Positions 26,270 through 35,337 of a stretch of DNA of 64,000 nucleotides are shown here, piece by piece. The translations under genes and the position numbers were made by a program. The number at the start of each line of letters is the position of its first letter. Position 1 is the first letter of the stretch. The stretch is from Halomonas campaniensis (lineage in GTDB: Bacteria; Pseudomonadota; Gammaproteobacteria; Pseudomonadales; Halomonadaceae), in assembly GCF_002211105.1 (NCBI RefSeq), contig NZ_JPUA01000022.1, positions 54,827 through 118,826 of the forward strand, written 5' to 3'. Under the pieces are notes generated by a model, which was not told where the DNA came from, made no database searches, and worked only from the letters and a program-made list of their open reading frames with translations.

Positions 26270-26332
26270 GCCTGGCTCAACGCGGCTCGTGACGGTTTGG
26301 TCTTGGTTAGCCAGGCAAAGAGCAAAAGTAGG

Positions 26333-27271
26333 TTACGGCCCATTATCTCCCTTGATAAAACGGACACCCTGCTTTGGCCGCTCATCGACGGTTAGCTCGA
26401 ATACATCAGGACGGGAGTAGTGTCCGACCACATCAAAATCGTAGCGTGCCTGAACGAGCTGGGCGGTATCTACCTTCGCTGTTAGCAAGCCTGACTGCTC
26501 ACGCATCGGTCCTGCAAGGACGTCTCCTAATGGGCCTACAATCAGGCTACCGCCGCGAATCAGCGGGCGGTTACTGTCCCAGTCCGGTACTTCAATGCCC
26601 AGCTCGGCGGGGGAAGGTTGGATCTGGCAGGCGCTGACGACGAAACAACGCCCTTCGTGGGCGATATGACGCATGGATGCCTGCCACACATCGCGTTCAT
26701 CCACCGTGGGGGCACACCAGATTTCAACTCCCTTGGCGTACATGGCGGTACGCAGTAACGGCATATGGTTTTCCCAGCAGATGGCGGCACCAGCTGTTCC
26801 TGCCTGGGTACTCACTGTGGTGAGGGTGGAGCCGTCGCCTTGGGCCCAAATTAACCGTTCTGTGCCGGTTGGCATCAGCTTGCGGTGCTTGCCGATAAGA
26901 CCCTGTCCAGGGTCGAAGAACAGCGCGGAGCAGTAGAGCGAGCTACCGTCACGCTCAATGACGCCTACCACGAGGGTTGCCCCGGTGCGTTCCGAGAGCT
27001 CAGCAAGGGCTTCTGTCTCGGGGCCAGGAACATCAATAGCGTTGGCAAAGTAAGCAGCGAACGCGTCACGCCCCTCGGGCAGCCGATAACCAAGCCGAGT
27101 GCCGAATATCTCCCCTTTGGGATAGCCGCCGAGAACGGCTTCTGGCAGCACCACCAAGGTGGCGCCAGATTCAATAATCGAGGCTTCATAGGAGAGGATA
27201 AGGTCGAGTGTAGCGGCTTTGCCGGAAGGGAGTGAGCCGATCTGGAGTGCGGCAACGGTCGTTTGCGCCAT
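26333..27271 (-). CDS. second nitrilase (carbon-nitrogen hydrolase)
   Basis: A 312-residue nitrilase with the complete triad: E44 in '[13 protein letters not shown]', K131 in '[16 protein letters not shown]' and C165 in '[13 protein letters not shown]'. It resembles aliphatic/aryl nitrilases and is distinct from the NitC enzyme encoded 2.3 kb away. ATG 27271 is selected ('[13 protein letters not shown]'); the longer frame to 27412 runs into the LysR gene start and has no family similarity. AAGG lies 8 bases upstream. It ends convergently with the MocR gene and its start faces a divergent LysR gene 70 bp away. The substrate nitrile is unknown. Confidence 0.92.
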   Translation of the reverse strand: MAQTTVAALQIGSLPSGKAATLDLILSYEASIIESGATLVVLPEAVLGGYPKGEIFGTRLGYRLPEGRDAFAAYFANAIDVPGPETEALAELSERTGATLVVGVIERDGSSLYCSALFFDPGQGLIGKHRKLMPTGTERLIWAQGDGSTLTTVSTQAGTAGAAICWENHMPLLRTAMYAKGVEIWCAPTVDERDVWQASMRHIAHEGRCFVVSACQIQPSPAELGIEVPDWDSNRPLIRGGSLIVGPLGDVLAGPMREQSGLLTAKVDTAQLVQARYDFDVVGHYSRPDVFELTVDERPKQGVRFIKGDNGP

Positions 27272-27341
27272 GCTGGGTACCTTTGGGAAAGAAGCATCAA
27301 AAGTTAATAACAAAGAAATGCTATAAGCTGTAGCGATATTA

Positions 27342-28277
27342 ATGAAGATGGATGTGTTTCTATTTGATATGAATAGAATTGATATAGCGAAGACTGACCT
27401 GAATCTGCTCAAGGTGTTTGAAGCCCTCTATGAAGAGGGCAGCGCTAGCCGCGCAGCCACACGGCTGGCTTTGACACAATCCGCGGTGAGTGCAGCACTG
27501 AAGCGCTTGAGAGATGTTTATGGCGATCCATTGTTTCAGCGCACCGGGCGCGGGCTGGCGCCGACGCTGCTTGCTCAACAATTGAAGCCCGTTGTTTCAG
27601 AGGCGCTGCACAAAATTCGTCAAAGCCTTGCCATGGTGTCGCCCTTCGGGCGCAGTTTTGAGGGGCGCTCTGTGACAATTGGCCTTTCCGATGACTTTGA
27701 AATCGCCATTGGGTCACGTCTGATTGAGTTCGCGGCGCGCGCAATGCCAGGCCTGCGTCTGATATTCCGGCAGACCCACAGCCAGGTGGTCGCTGATGCT
27801 CTGGCAGGGCGAGACCTGGATCTAGCGATCAGTTCAGGAGGATTGGCAAAAAGTGGGGTAAGCCGATGTCTACTCAGCGAGGCGAGCTACGCCTGTGTGG
27901 TGGACCCTGAACGCTGGGCGATAACAGTATTAGATATCGAAGACTTCGTTTCCGCAGAGCATATCCTGGTGTCATCTTGCGGCTTTGTGGGTATTGTCGA
28001 TGAAGCATTGGCAGAGAGGGAGCTTTCGCGCCGTATTGTGGCTGCCACAACGCACTTTGCAGCCCTGCCGTACTTACTGAAAGGGACGTCAGCCATCGCA
28101 ACCATACCATCGCACGCCGCTGCTGCTATCGCCGCACTCACCGGTTTGCAAGTGTTACCTTGCCCGCTGGCATTGCGCACTTTTCCCATTGAAATGGGGT
28201 GGCGAACCGCTGATGGAAACGATGTGGTAATGCAGGCAATACGGCCGTTGGTAGAGAAGTGTTTTAATCCCGCTTAG
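27342..28277 (+). CDS. LysR-type regulator divergent from the second nitrilase
   Basis: A 311-residue LysR protein of the NodD/LinR-like branch: '[61 protein letters not shown]' is the DNA-binding half in the characteristic '[14 protein letters not shown]...DPLFxRTGRG' form. The effector domain occupies about residues 95-310. The start is uncertain: ATG 27342, 27348 or 27369 ('[15 protein letters not shown]') are possible and none has a strong ribosome site. It is transcribed away from the nitrilase gene across only 70 bp, the classical arrangement for a LysR regulator and its target. Control of that nitrilase is therefore a good inference. Confidence 0.9.
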   Translation: MKMDVFLFDMNRIDIAKTDLNLLKVFEALYEEGSASRAATRLALTQSAVSAALKRLRDVYGDPLFQRTGRGLAPTLLAQQLKPVVSEALHKIRQSLAMVSPFGRSFEGRSVTIGLSDDFEIAIGSRLIEFAARAMPGLRLIFRQTHSQVVADALAGRDLDLAISSGGLAKSGVSRCLLSEASYACVVDPERWAITVLDIEDFVSAEHILVSSCGFVGIVDEALAERELSRRIVAATTHFAALPYLLKGTSAIATIPSHAAAAIAALTGLQVLPCPLALRTFPIEMGWRTADGNDVVMQAIRPLVEKCFNPA

Positions 28278-28474
28278 CCAAGGTGGTTGGCGCTTGGTAC
28301 GGCGCTTTTGTGTGAACATGGCTACTCAACTGGAGTTGATCTGATCCGCCTTTTTAGCAGCTTTCTGAGCCTGTACAGATGAACGGTATACAGGCATAGT
28401 CGCAATGTTAGTTTGAAGGCTAACAAATATTCCACTTGAACAGCTGCGTTTTCATTTAAAAGGTGTCTATTAAT
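28278..28474. other. intergenic region with no recognised element
   Basis: About 200 bp between a LysR gene and the next plus-strand gene. I see no hairpin, repeat or promoter I would commit to. Confidence 0.4.
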
Positions 28475-29119
28475 ATGTTGATATATTTTGTCTTTTTTAT
28501 GATTTTTGTGGGTGTGACCGTAGCTTTATATCAGGTGTACGATATTCATTACAATATAAACATCGGCAATGATAAAAAGCTGTCGAAGGCTGATAAAAGC
28601 CGCTTAAAAGTGCTTTCTGAGCAAGCCAAAACCGCCCAACAAAACCATGCATGGGCAGATTTCGAGCAATCGGCGGCCAATGCCTTCGGCCCTGAATTCA
28701 ATCGGGATATCGCCTTGGCCGCGTTTTCTGAAGAGGAAGCGGGCAGCTATGCAATTCCTTTACTGCGGCGTAAAAAAAGATTGAGCTTTAACGGCGTTCG
28801 AGAAGGTGCAGAGAGCAACTGCATAAAAGTGCATCACCTGCCGTTCTGGAAAACAACGCTGCCGCGTACCAATATACGCGCAGCGTTGATTATTCTGGTT
28901 ATTTTGAACTGTTTCCTGGTTCAGCTACTGGCTGCCATGAGTGTTTATACGCTGGGTTATCCAGTCTCGACGCCTTGGCTAGCTTGGCTAAACGACCCCA
29001 TGGCAGTCATGCTGCTGATTTATGCCTTTATCTTTGCGTCGCTGCTTATTACTAAGTTTGATAGATATATGCACGACCTCTATCAACTCGGCAAGCTGTT
29101 TAAGAATAAAGCTGTTTAG
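28475..29119 (+). CDS. membrane protein of unknown function
   Basis: A 214-residue protein I do not recognise. An N-terminal membrane helix (residues 1-22) is followed by a charged, mostly helical soluble part of about 110 residues, rich in Lys, Ala and Glu ('KLSKADKSRLKVLSEQAKTAQQNHAW'). Two membrane helices follow near residues 133-160 and 175-198, with a short loop between. The C-terminus is basic ('KFDRYMHDLYQLGKLFKNKA'). ATG 28475 is preferred over a GTG at 28463, which sits directly on the AAGG motif. The stop overlaps the znuA stop from the other strand by four bases. No neighbour suggests a role. Confidence 0.7.
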   Translation: MLIYFVFFMIFVGVTVALYQVYDIHYNINIGNDKKLSKADKSRLKVLSEQAKTAQQNHAWADFEQSAANAFGPEFNRDIALAAFSEEEAGSYAIPLLRRKKRLSFNGVREGAESNCIKVHHLPFWKTTLPRTNIRAALIILVILNCFLVQLLAAMSVYTLGYPVSTPWLAWLNDPMAVMLLIYAFIFASLLITKFDRYMHDLYQLGKLFKNKAV

Positions 29120-30147
29120 CCGTCAGTGCAGCGCGTAATCTCATTAGCCAGCTGTTCCAGTAGCGCATCGTAAAGGCCAGCATCCAGCGTCAGACCCACG
29201 CCCAAGGGATCCATGACGCCAATATAAGCCGACGTATCCCCGAAAACGTTATTGACCATCTGCGGATTGAACTGGGGTTCACTAAACACGCACTGGATAT
29301 TTTCGTCATTCACCAGCGTCTGCAGTTTCTCAATACGTGCAGGGCTAGGTGAAGAGGCATCGCCGAGGGAAATGGCCCCTGCCGCGTGAACGTTAAAGGC
29401 CTCCTCGAAATACTGGTAAGCATCATGGAAAACAATAAAGCGTGTGTCGGCGCTGCTGGCCAAACGATCCTGGATATGTGCCTGAAGACTGGTTAACTCC
29501 TCTTTCCCCTGGCCTGCGTTATCGCGATAGTACGCGGCGTTGTCAGGGTCGATCTCACTTAGCTGCTCGGCGATGGCATCCAGCCAACGGCGGGCATTGG
29601 CAGGATCCAGCCAGGCATGGGGATTCATGCCGGTATGGCTGTGATCATGGTCGTGGTGGTTATGATCGTGCCCACTTTCGTCATGGCTGTCTTCATGATG
29701 GTGGTGTTTGTGATCGCCGTGATCATGCTCATGATGATCGTGATCATGGTGCCCGTGACCGTGTTCATCCCCATCGTTGAGCGCAAAAGTCGCGCCTTCG
29801 CGATATTCCAATGTGGTGATGCCAGGCACATCCATTAGCTCAAGGTGGTGTGCATCACCCGCTAGGTTGTCAATGGGGCCTGATAGCCAGGGCGTCAGCG
29901 CGTCGCTTACCCATACCACCAGATCTGCATCATCGAGGGATTGTGCTTCGGAAGGCCGTAGCGAATAACCATGCGGCGATGCACCGGGCTGAATAAACAG
30001 CTCAGGATCGCCGCGCTCCCCCATCACCTTGGAAACAAGCGAATAGACGGGCGGAATATCCACCGCAACACGTGGTACATCAGCGGTGGCCACAAGGGGG
30101 AAAGCCGCCAGTAGTGGCCATGATAAACGAGCTAAACGGTTGTTCAT
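29116..30147 (-). CDS. znuA: zinc ABC transporter periplasmic binding protein ZnuA
   Basis: A 343-residue zinc-binding protein with a Sec signal peptide ending near residue 22 ('VATADVPR'). The cluster-A9 pattern is present: H59 in 'GASPHGYSLRPS', H177 in 'GMNPHAWLDP', and further His and Asp in 'VFHDAYQYF' and 'GVMDPLGVG'. A very His- and Asp-rich loop spans residues 129-171, which collects zinc for the binding site in the ZnuA family. ATG 30147 has AGGAG upstream. It is divergent from znuCB across a 102-bp region carrying the Zur box, so zinc starvation probably induces both directions together. Confidence 0.95.
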   Translation of the reverse strand: MNNRLARLSWPLLAAFPLVATADVPRVAVDIPPVYSLVSKVMGERGDPELFIQPGASPHGYSLRPSEAQSLDDADLVVWVSDALTPWLSGPIDNLAGDAHHLELMDVPGITTLEYREGATFALNDGDEHGHGHHDHDHHEHDHGDHKHHHHEDSHDESGHDHNHHDHDHSHTGMNPHAWLDPANARRWLDAIAEQLSEIDPDNAAYYRDNAGQGKEELTSLQAHIQDRLASSADTRFIVFHDAYQYFEEAFNVHAAGAISLGDASSPSPARIEKLQTLVNDENIQCVFSEPQFNPQMVNNVFGDTSAYIGVMDPLGVGLTLDAGLYDALLEQLANEITRCTDG

Positions 30148-30215
30148 GGGTGCTCCTGATAAAAGTGACAGTGAATAAACGTAACAGTGAGCCGAGGCTC
30201 GCCTACATTTCTCTT

Positions 30216-30231
30216 TTATGTTATAACATAA
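30216..30231. promoter_or_regulatory. Zur box in the znuA-znuC divergent promoter
   Basis: Perfect 16-bp palindrome TTATGTTATAACATAA, matching the gammaproteobacterial Zur operator (GTTATANNATAAC core). It lies 69 bp ahead of znuA and 19 bp ahead of znuC, so Zn-loaded Zur would repress both transcripts. Confidence 0.9.
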
Positions 30232-30249
30232 CAAATACGTTGAGAGTGA

Positions 30250-31002
30250 ATGTTAACTATGCGGCTTGCTCACCCTCCTGAGAGCGATGCGATCCTGAGC
30301 GTTCGCCAACTGAACGTTCGCTTCGGTGGACAGCAGATTCTTAAGAACATAAATCTCGACTTGTATCGAGCACAGGTCGTGACCCTGATTGGCCCCAACG
30401 GCTCGGGGAAATCCACGCTGGTAAAAACCCTGATCGGTGCGTTAACGCCCACATCGGGTCAGGTGACGATCGCGCCACAGCAGCGCATCGGCTATGTGCC
30501 GCAGCGGCTTCACTTGGATCCCACCTTGCCCATGACGGTCAAGCGCTTTATCAACTTGCCGCGCCGCCATGCAAATCGCGATGTACACAAGGCGCTGGAA
30601 GATGCCGGTGCCGAGGCGCTGATTCACGCAGCCATGAGCGAACTGTCGGGTGGCCAGTTTCAGCGCGTGTTGCTCGCCCGGGCGCTGCTGGTAAAGCCCG
30701 ATATTTTGATTCTCGATGAGGCGACGCAAGGGCTAGACCACCGGGGTACCGCTGCGTTCTATCAGCATATTGAAAGCGTGCGCCACACCTACGGCTGCGC
30801 TGTGTTGATGGTCAGTCATGATCTCCACGTGGTGATGCGCACCGCCGATCACGTGCTGTGCCTGAATCGCTTTGTCTGTTGCGAAGGCAAGCCTGAACAC
30901 GTTGCCTCATCTCCGGATTATCAGTCGCTGTTTGGCGACCAGACCGCCCAGACATTAGCTCTCTACCGCCATCAGCATCAGGAGGCCGCCAATGCTGGAT
31001 GA
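30250..31002 (+). CDS. znuC: zinc ABC transporter ATPase ZnuC
   Basis: A 250-residue ATPase with Walker A 'GPNGSGKST' (about residues 48-56), signature 'LSGGQFQRVLLARALL' and Walker B 'ILILDEATQGLD'. It energises the ZnuB permease. ATG 30250 is the first start; ATG 30259 ('MRLAHPPES') is equally possible. It overlaps znuB by 11 bases and lies divergently from znuA across the Zur box. The signature His of ABC ATPases is in 'VSHDLHVV'. Confidence 0.95.
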   Translation: MLTMRLAHPPESDAILSVRQLNVRFGGQQILKNINLDLYRAQVVTLIGPNGSGKSTLVKTLIGALTPTSGQVTIAPQQRIGYVPQRLHLDPTLPMTVKRFINLPRRHANRDVHKALEDAGAEALIHAAMSELSGGQFQRVLLARALLVKPDILILDEATQGLDHRGTAAFYQHIESVRHTYGCAVLMVSHDLHVVMRTADHVLCLNRFVCCEGKPEHVASSPDYQSLFGDQTAQTLALYRHQHQEAANAG

Positions 31003-31825
31003 TTTTATGTGGCGTGCCATGCTCGCCGGGGTGCTGGTGGCGATGGCTGCCGCGCCGTTGGGGTGTTTCGTGGTGTGGCGGCGCATGGCCTACTTTGGTG
31101 ATGCAACAGCGCATGCCGCCATTCTGGGCGTCGCATTAGCGCTGTTACTGAACGTCTCCATCTTCTTGGGAGTTCTGACGGTTGCCCTGGTGATGGCGAG
31201 CTGTGTGTCACTGCTCAGTGGGCGTGGCTATGCCATGGATACCCTGCTGGGTGTGATGGCGCACTCTGCCTTGGCCATCGGCCTGGTGGCGGTGTCGTTT
31301 CTTGCCGGGGTGCGCATTGATCTCAATGCTTATCTGTTTGGCGATATTTTGGCCGTCGGCAAAAACGACCTATGGATCATCGGCGGCGGTGTGGCGCTGG
31401 TGCTAATACTGCTTTTTTGGCGCTGGTCATCCTTATTGACCGCGACGTTAAGCGACGAGCTTGCCTATGCCAGCGGCATCCAGCCCCGGCGCGAACAGTT
31501 GGTGCTCACCTTGGCACTCGCGGTGGTCGTCGCCGTGGCGCTGAAAGTAGTGGGCGTGCTGCTGATTGCCGCCTTGTTGATCATCCCTGCGGCCACCGCC
31601 TGGCCTTTTTGCCGTACGCCAGAAGCGATGGCGATTCTGGCCGCGGGGATTGCAATGCTTGCGGTGACGGCAGGGCTTAGAACCGCCTATGTGATGGATA
31701 CGCCGACCGGCCCGACGATTGTCACGCTAGCCGCTGTGCTGTTCACCATGGCCACGGTTGTGACTCAAGGCTGGCGCTTGTTGCGTCAGCGCCTCCAGCC
31801 CGCGTCCTGTCATTCCGATAAATAG
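30992..31825 (+). CDS. znuB: zinc ABC transporter permease ZnuB
   Basis: A 277-residue polytopic permease of the ZnuB/TroC family, with 'AMLAGVLVAMAAAPLGCFVVWRRMAYFGDATAHAAILGVALAL' in the first two segments, the conserved 'YFGDATAHAA' (family: FGD(S/A)xAHA) and 'YLFGDILAV' near residue 113. It forms the membrane channel for Zn2+ delivered by ZnuA. It starts 11 bases inside znuC, so it is translationally coupled. The DUF1826 gene follows 73 bp later. Confidence 0.95.
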   Translation: MLDDFMWRAMLAGVLVAMAAAPLGCFVVWRRMAYFGDATAHAAILGVALALLLNVSIFLGVLTVALVMASCVSLLSGRGYAMDTLLGVMAHSALAIGLVAVSFLAGVRIDLNAYLFGDILAVGKNDLWIIGGGVALVLILLFWRWSSLLTATLSDELAYASGIQPRREQLVLTLALAVVVAVALKVVGVLLIAALLIIPAATAWPFCRTPEAMAILAAGIAMLAVTAGLRTAYVMDTPTGPTIVTLAAVLFTMATVVTQGWRLLRQRLQPASCHSDK

Positions 31826-31898
31826 CGCGGTGGAAACAGTGGCAACCTCTTTTGCCATATCCCCCGTTAGTTCATGAACATCGCTTATGGAGTCATTG

Positions 31899-32561
31899 AT
31901 GTCTTCGTTTATGCCTGCAGTACCTGCTGCTCAATTGACGTTGCCAGACCATGCCGCCGTGGATCACGACATCAGCGTGTTGCCGCGTATTTTTGAAGAC
32001 GCCATTAGCATCGCGATCTTCCAGCGCCCGTTGCCCGCCGATATTGCCTTTAGCGCCCAGGCGCAATGCCAAACGGATCGCGCCTGGCAATATAGCTGGC
32101 TTGGTCACCCCGATGAAGCCTTCATCGCCGACCTGCGCCGTCACATTCCCGCCCCGGACGCGGCTTCCCCGCTGATTGAGGATATGGCGACGATCGCCGA
32201 AGCCATCGCCTTTCTGTTTGACACCCAAACCGTCGGTATTCGCTTGCGCCTGCTTAATAGTGCCATGTGCCCGCGTTTTCACTGCGACAACCTCCCGGTG
32301 CGCATGGTAACTACCTATTTAGGGCCGGGTAGTGAATGGCTGCCAGAGTACGCCATTAACCGAGAAGGCTTGGGCGCGCCGCACCCTGACCGCCCCGATA
32401 TCGCAACCGACACCAGCGCTATTCAGCGCCTTGCGCCGGGTGATATCGCGTTAATCAAAGGAAGTGGTTGGGTTGGTTGCGAAGAGCGAGGCCTGGTGCA
32501 TAGAAGCCCGGCGCTGGAAAACGGTAGCAAACGCCTGCTGATGAGTATTGATCCTGCTTAG
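31899..32561 (+). CDS. DUF1826 protein in the zinc-starvation block
   Basis: A 220-residue soluble protein of the DUF1826 family. Family text includes 'DISVLPRIFEDAISIAIFQRP', 'CPRFHCDNLPVRMVTTYLGPGSEWLPE' and 'LAPGDIALIKGSGWVG', with conserved His-Cys residues (H and C near residues 130-135) that look like metal ligands. GGAG 6 bases ahead decides ATG 31899 over 31887. Members of this family are frequently found beside zinc-uptake or Zur-controlled genes, so a role in zinc starvation is likely, but no activity is known. It follows znuB on the same strand and precedes folE2. Confidence 0.85.
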   Translation: MSSFMPAVPAAQLTLPDHAAVDHDISVLPRIFEDAISIAIFQRPLPADIAFSAQAQCQTDRAWQYSWLGHPDEAFIADLRRHIPAPDAASPLIEDMATIAEAIAFLFDTQTVGIRLRLLNSAMCPRFHCDNLPVRMVTTYLGPGSEWLPEYAINREGLGAPHPDRPDIATDTSAIQRLAPGDIALIKGSGWVGCEERGLVHRSPALENGSKRLLMSIDPA

Positions 32562-32720
32562 GCGTAGCTATAACGAAAAGGGGAAATGATTTCTGACGCG
32601 TTTGACTATGTCTTGATCAGATCTTATGTATAACGCTTTGTTTTTATTGGCAAAAAATGTGGCGCCTGAAACTGTGGCTGGGCTCTACAACTTCTTCAAC
32701 TCCTCTCAAGAGGTAGTCCA

Positions 32721-33611
32721 ATGACCATTTTAACCTTACCTGATATTGCCAGCCAAACCACTCGCTTAACGAGTACCTTGACCTGGGTGGGCATGGAGGG
32801 CATTGCGTTACCTATCCAGCTTGGCACTCGCAGCTTGACAGCCAAACTGGATGCGGGGGTAAGCCTTGATGATGCCGACGCGCGAGGTATTCATATGTCG
32901 CGTCTTTATTTGGGATTGTCCTCGCTAGAGGACGCAGCGCTCACCTTGCCAACGGTTAAAGATATATTGAGCGCGTTTTTAGCAAGCCAGGAGGGGTTGT
33001 CCCAGCATGCGTATCTTAATGTGGAAGGTGAGCTGCCACTCAAGCGGGAAGCGCTAATCAGCCCATTGGCTGGGTGGAAAAGCTATCCCTTCACATTGCG
33101 ATGCCAATTAACCCCAGAGGGTTTTCAGGCCGAGCTGGGGCTCACAGTGGGCTATTCATCTACTTGCCCCTGCTCGGCAGCGCTGGCGCGGCAGTTGATT
33201 CAACAGGCCTTTGAGGAGGACTTCTCGGAAATCCCGCTAACCCAATCGGCGGTATCGGCATGGCTGGGGAGTGAAGAGGGCATTCTGGCGACGCCCCATA
33301 GTCAGCGTAGCTTTTTGGAGTGCACGTTACGTTTAGCTGAGGACGATCACGGTGAGCTCCCCATTGAGCGCTTGATTGATCGTATCGAAAGGGCGCTAGG
33401 CACCGCACTGCAAACCGCCGTGAAGCGTATCGACGAGCAGGCGTTTGCCCTCGCCAACGGGCAAAACCTGATGTTCTGCGAAGACGCGGCAAGGCGAGTA
33501 GATAAAGCCCTGCGGCAAGCATCGGAGGTCACCGGCTTTCAGCTCAAGGTGGTGCATGCAGAAAGCCTACACGCCCACAATGCAGTGGCGTGCAGTGAGT
33601 GGAATTGGTGA
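32721..33611 (+). CDS. folE2: GTP cyclohydrolase FolE2 (type IB, zinc-independent)
   Basis: A 296-residue FolE2-type GTP cyclohydrolase, the first enzyme of the folate (and queuosine) pathway. Visible signatures are 'AGVSLDDADARGIHMSRLYL' near residues 45-65, 'YSSTCPCSAAL' with the catalytic-site Cys near residue 150, and 'HNAVACSEWNW' at the C-terminus. FolE2 does not need zinc, unlike the common FolE, and in many bacteria it is induced by Zur when zinc is scarce. It follows DUF1826 by 159 bp on the same strand, consistent with a zinc-sparing role. A clear Zur palindrome is not visible directly ahead of it, so it may ride on read-through from the znuCB transcript. Confidence 0.92.
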   Translation: MTILTLPDIASQTTRLTSTLTWVGMEGIALPIQLGTRSLTAKLDAGVSLDDADARGIHMSRLYLGLSSLEDAALTLPTVKDILSAFLASQEGLSQHAYLNVEGELPLKREALISPLAGWKSYPFTLRCQLTPEGFQAELGLTVGYSSTCPCSAALARQLIQQAFEEDFSEIPLTQSAVSAWLGSEEGILATPHSQRSFLECTLRLAEDDHGELPIERLIDRIERALGTALQTAVKRIDEQAFALANGQNLMFCEDAARRVDKALRQASEVTGFQLKVVHAESLHAHNAVACSEWNW

Positions 33612-33722
33612 ACGTGCATGGGCTTGCTTGGCGTAGGAGAGGGCGAACGATTATTGGCCTTCCGTGCAGCGCTTGTTTAGGATCAATAGCGGATCCCAAT
33701 AAAAAAATAGCGAGCCGTTCTC

Positions 33723-34997
33723 ATGAAGCCAGAAACCATTGCTCTTCACCATGGCTATTCGCCTGATTCACAAAACGCCGTGGCGGTGCCGATTCATCAA
33801 ACCACGTCGTTTTCCTTCGATAACGCGCAGCACGCGGCGGATCTGTTTGATCTTAAAGTGGAAGGAAACATCTACTCGCGCATTATGAACCCGACCTGCG
33901 CCGTGTTGGAGCAGCGGGTCGCCGCGCTGGAAGGCGGCATCGCCGGGCTGGCGGTGGCCTCGGGGATGGCGGCGATCACCTATGCGATCCAGACCATTGC
34001 TGAAGCGGGCGATAACATTGTCTCGATCAGCGAGCTGTATGGCGGTACTTACAATCTGTTTGCCCATACCTTGCCACGCCAAGGTATCCAGGTGCGCTTT
34101 GCCGACAAGGACGATATTGACGGCATCGAAGCGCTGATAGATAAACGAACCAAGGCGGTTTTTTGCGAAAGTATTGGTAACCCCTCCGGTGGCGTGGTTG
34201 ACCTAACAAAGCTCGCCGAAGCGGCCCATCGTCATGGGGTGCCGGTAATAGTCGATAACACCACGGCGACGCCGTTCTTATGCCGGCCAATAGAGCATGG
34301 AGCGGATATTGTCGTTCACTCGGCTACTAAGTATATCGGCGGTCACGGCACCACGGTGGGTGGAGTGATTGTTGATTCGGGTACTTTTCCCTGGGCTAGG
34401 CATGCCAATCGCTTTCCGCTCCTCAATGAGCCGGATGTTTCTTACCACGGCGTAAGCTACACCCGTGATGTGGGTGATGCGGCCTTTATTGCACGTGCTC
34501 GGGTGGTGCCACTGCGTAATATGGGCGCTGCGCTGTCTGCCCAGGCGGCCTGGAACCTGCTCCAGGGGCTGGAAACGCTGTCACTAAGGATCGAGCGTAT
34601 CTGTGCCAATGCCTTAGCGGTTGCCAAGCATCTGGAAAGCCATCCATTAGTCACCTGGGTGCATTATGCTGGCTTGGAAAACCATCCGGATCATGCGCTG
34701 GCCCAGCGTTATATGAATGGCCATGCTTCGGGGATTCTTAGTTTTGGCATCGAAGGCGGGCAGGGCGCTGGTGAGCGCTTCTACGATGCGCTGGCGCTGA
34801 TCCTGCGCCTGGTGAATATCGGCGATGCCAAAAGCTGTTCTTCCATTCCCGCCTCAACCACACACCGCCAGCTCAACGAGCAGGAGTTAAAAGCCGCTGG
34901 GGTCACGCCGGATATGGTACGCCTGTCGATCGGCATCGAGCATATCGACGATCTACTGGCGGATATTGATCAAGCGCTAGCGGCTTCGCAAGGATAA
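33723..34997 (+). CDS. metY: O-acetylhomoserine sulfhydrylase / Cys-Met PLP enzyme MetY
   Basis: A 424-residue PLP enzyme of the Cys/Met-metabolism family. Motifs: 'YSRIMNPTCAVLEQRVAALEGG' near residues 51-72, 'ASGMAAITYAIQTIA' and 'SATKYIGGHGTTVGG' with PLP-binding K203. The typical function is sulfhydrylation of O-acetylhomoserine to homocysteine; the length and 'NPSGGVVDL' text agree with MetY. It lies 111 bp after folE2 on the same strand with no ribosome site of note. A clear terminator follows. Its link to the zinc block may be chance. Confidence 0.92.
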   Translation: MKPETIALHHGYSPDSQNAVAVPIHQTTSFSFDNAQHAADLFDLKVEGNIYSRIMNPTCAVLEQRVAALEGGIAGLAVASGMAAITYAIQTIAEAGDNIVSISELYGGTYNLFAHTLPRQGIQVRFADKDDIDGIEALIDKRTKAVFCESIGNPSGGVVDLTKLAEAAHRHGVPVIVDNTTATPFLCRPIEHGADIVVHSATKYIGGHGTTVGGVIVDSGTFPWARHANRFPLLNEPDVSYHGVSYTRDVGDAAFIARARVVPLRNMGAALSAQAAWNLLQGLETLSLRIERICANALAVAKHLESHPLVTWVHYAGLENHPDHALAQRYMNGHASGILSFGIEGGQGAGERFYDALALILRLVNIGDAKSCSSIPASTTHRQLNEQELKAAGVTPDMVRLSIGIEHIDDLLADIDQALAASQG

Positions 34998-35032
34998 GCA
35001 AGAACTGGCGCTTACACCGCTAGATGGCACAT

Positions 35033-35064
35033 GGCGCTAGGCATCAGCCTAGCGCCTCTTGTTT
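35033..35064 (+). terminator. terminator after metY
   Basis: Perfect 10-base stem GGCGCTAGGC / GCCTAGCGCC with an ATCA loop, followed by TCTTGTTT. Strong stem, moderate T-run. The rest of the 340-bp gap (35065-35337) holds the promoter of the next gene and a short dyad, AACTGCA-N7-TGCAGTT at 35284-35304, 34 bp ahead of the start. Confidence 0.8.
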
Positions 35065-35337
35065 ACGCTATCAGCAGATAATCGTTAGAATCATTAAGCT
35101 GGCTTAATTAATCACTGCAACAAACTCTGCTTAGTAAAGACATCTGCTCGACAACTTCCAATAGCTAAGTGATCTCTGCTCGCTTTAAGCATGTGAAAAA
35201 TGCCTATTGAAAGGTATGAGGGGCTGCAGGTTTTACCGAACCGATACTGGGTGAGCGTGGGTGGTCAGTGCTTTAAGTGCGGCAACTGCAGTGGCAGTGC
35301 AGTTTAGTGATGACTGTTCATTGAAAAGGAGAAAAAC

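Noticed and set aside
26270..26316. Inverted repeat GCCTGGCT ... AGCCAGGC between convergent genes
   Set aside because: The arms are 8 bp with a 31-base loop and no T-run, too weak to call a terminator.
29617..29838. Hydrophobic plus-strand frame inside znuA
   Set aside because: It is the antisense of the His/Asp-rich loop of ZnuA (His codons read backwards give Met/Val), so it is a compositional shadow.
32620..32636. TTATGTATAAC upstream of folE2 as a Zur box
   Set aside because: It resembles half of the palindrome found at znuA/znuC, but one base is missing and the right half is absent.
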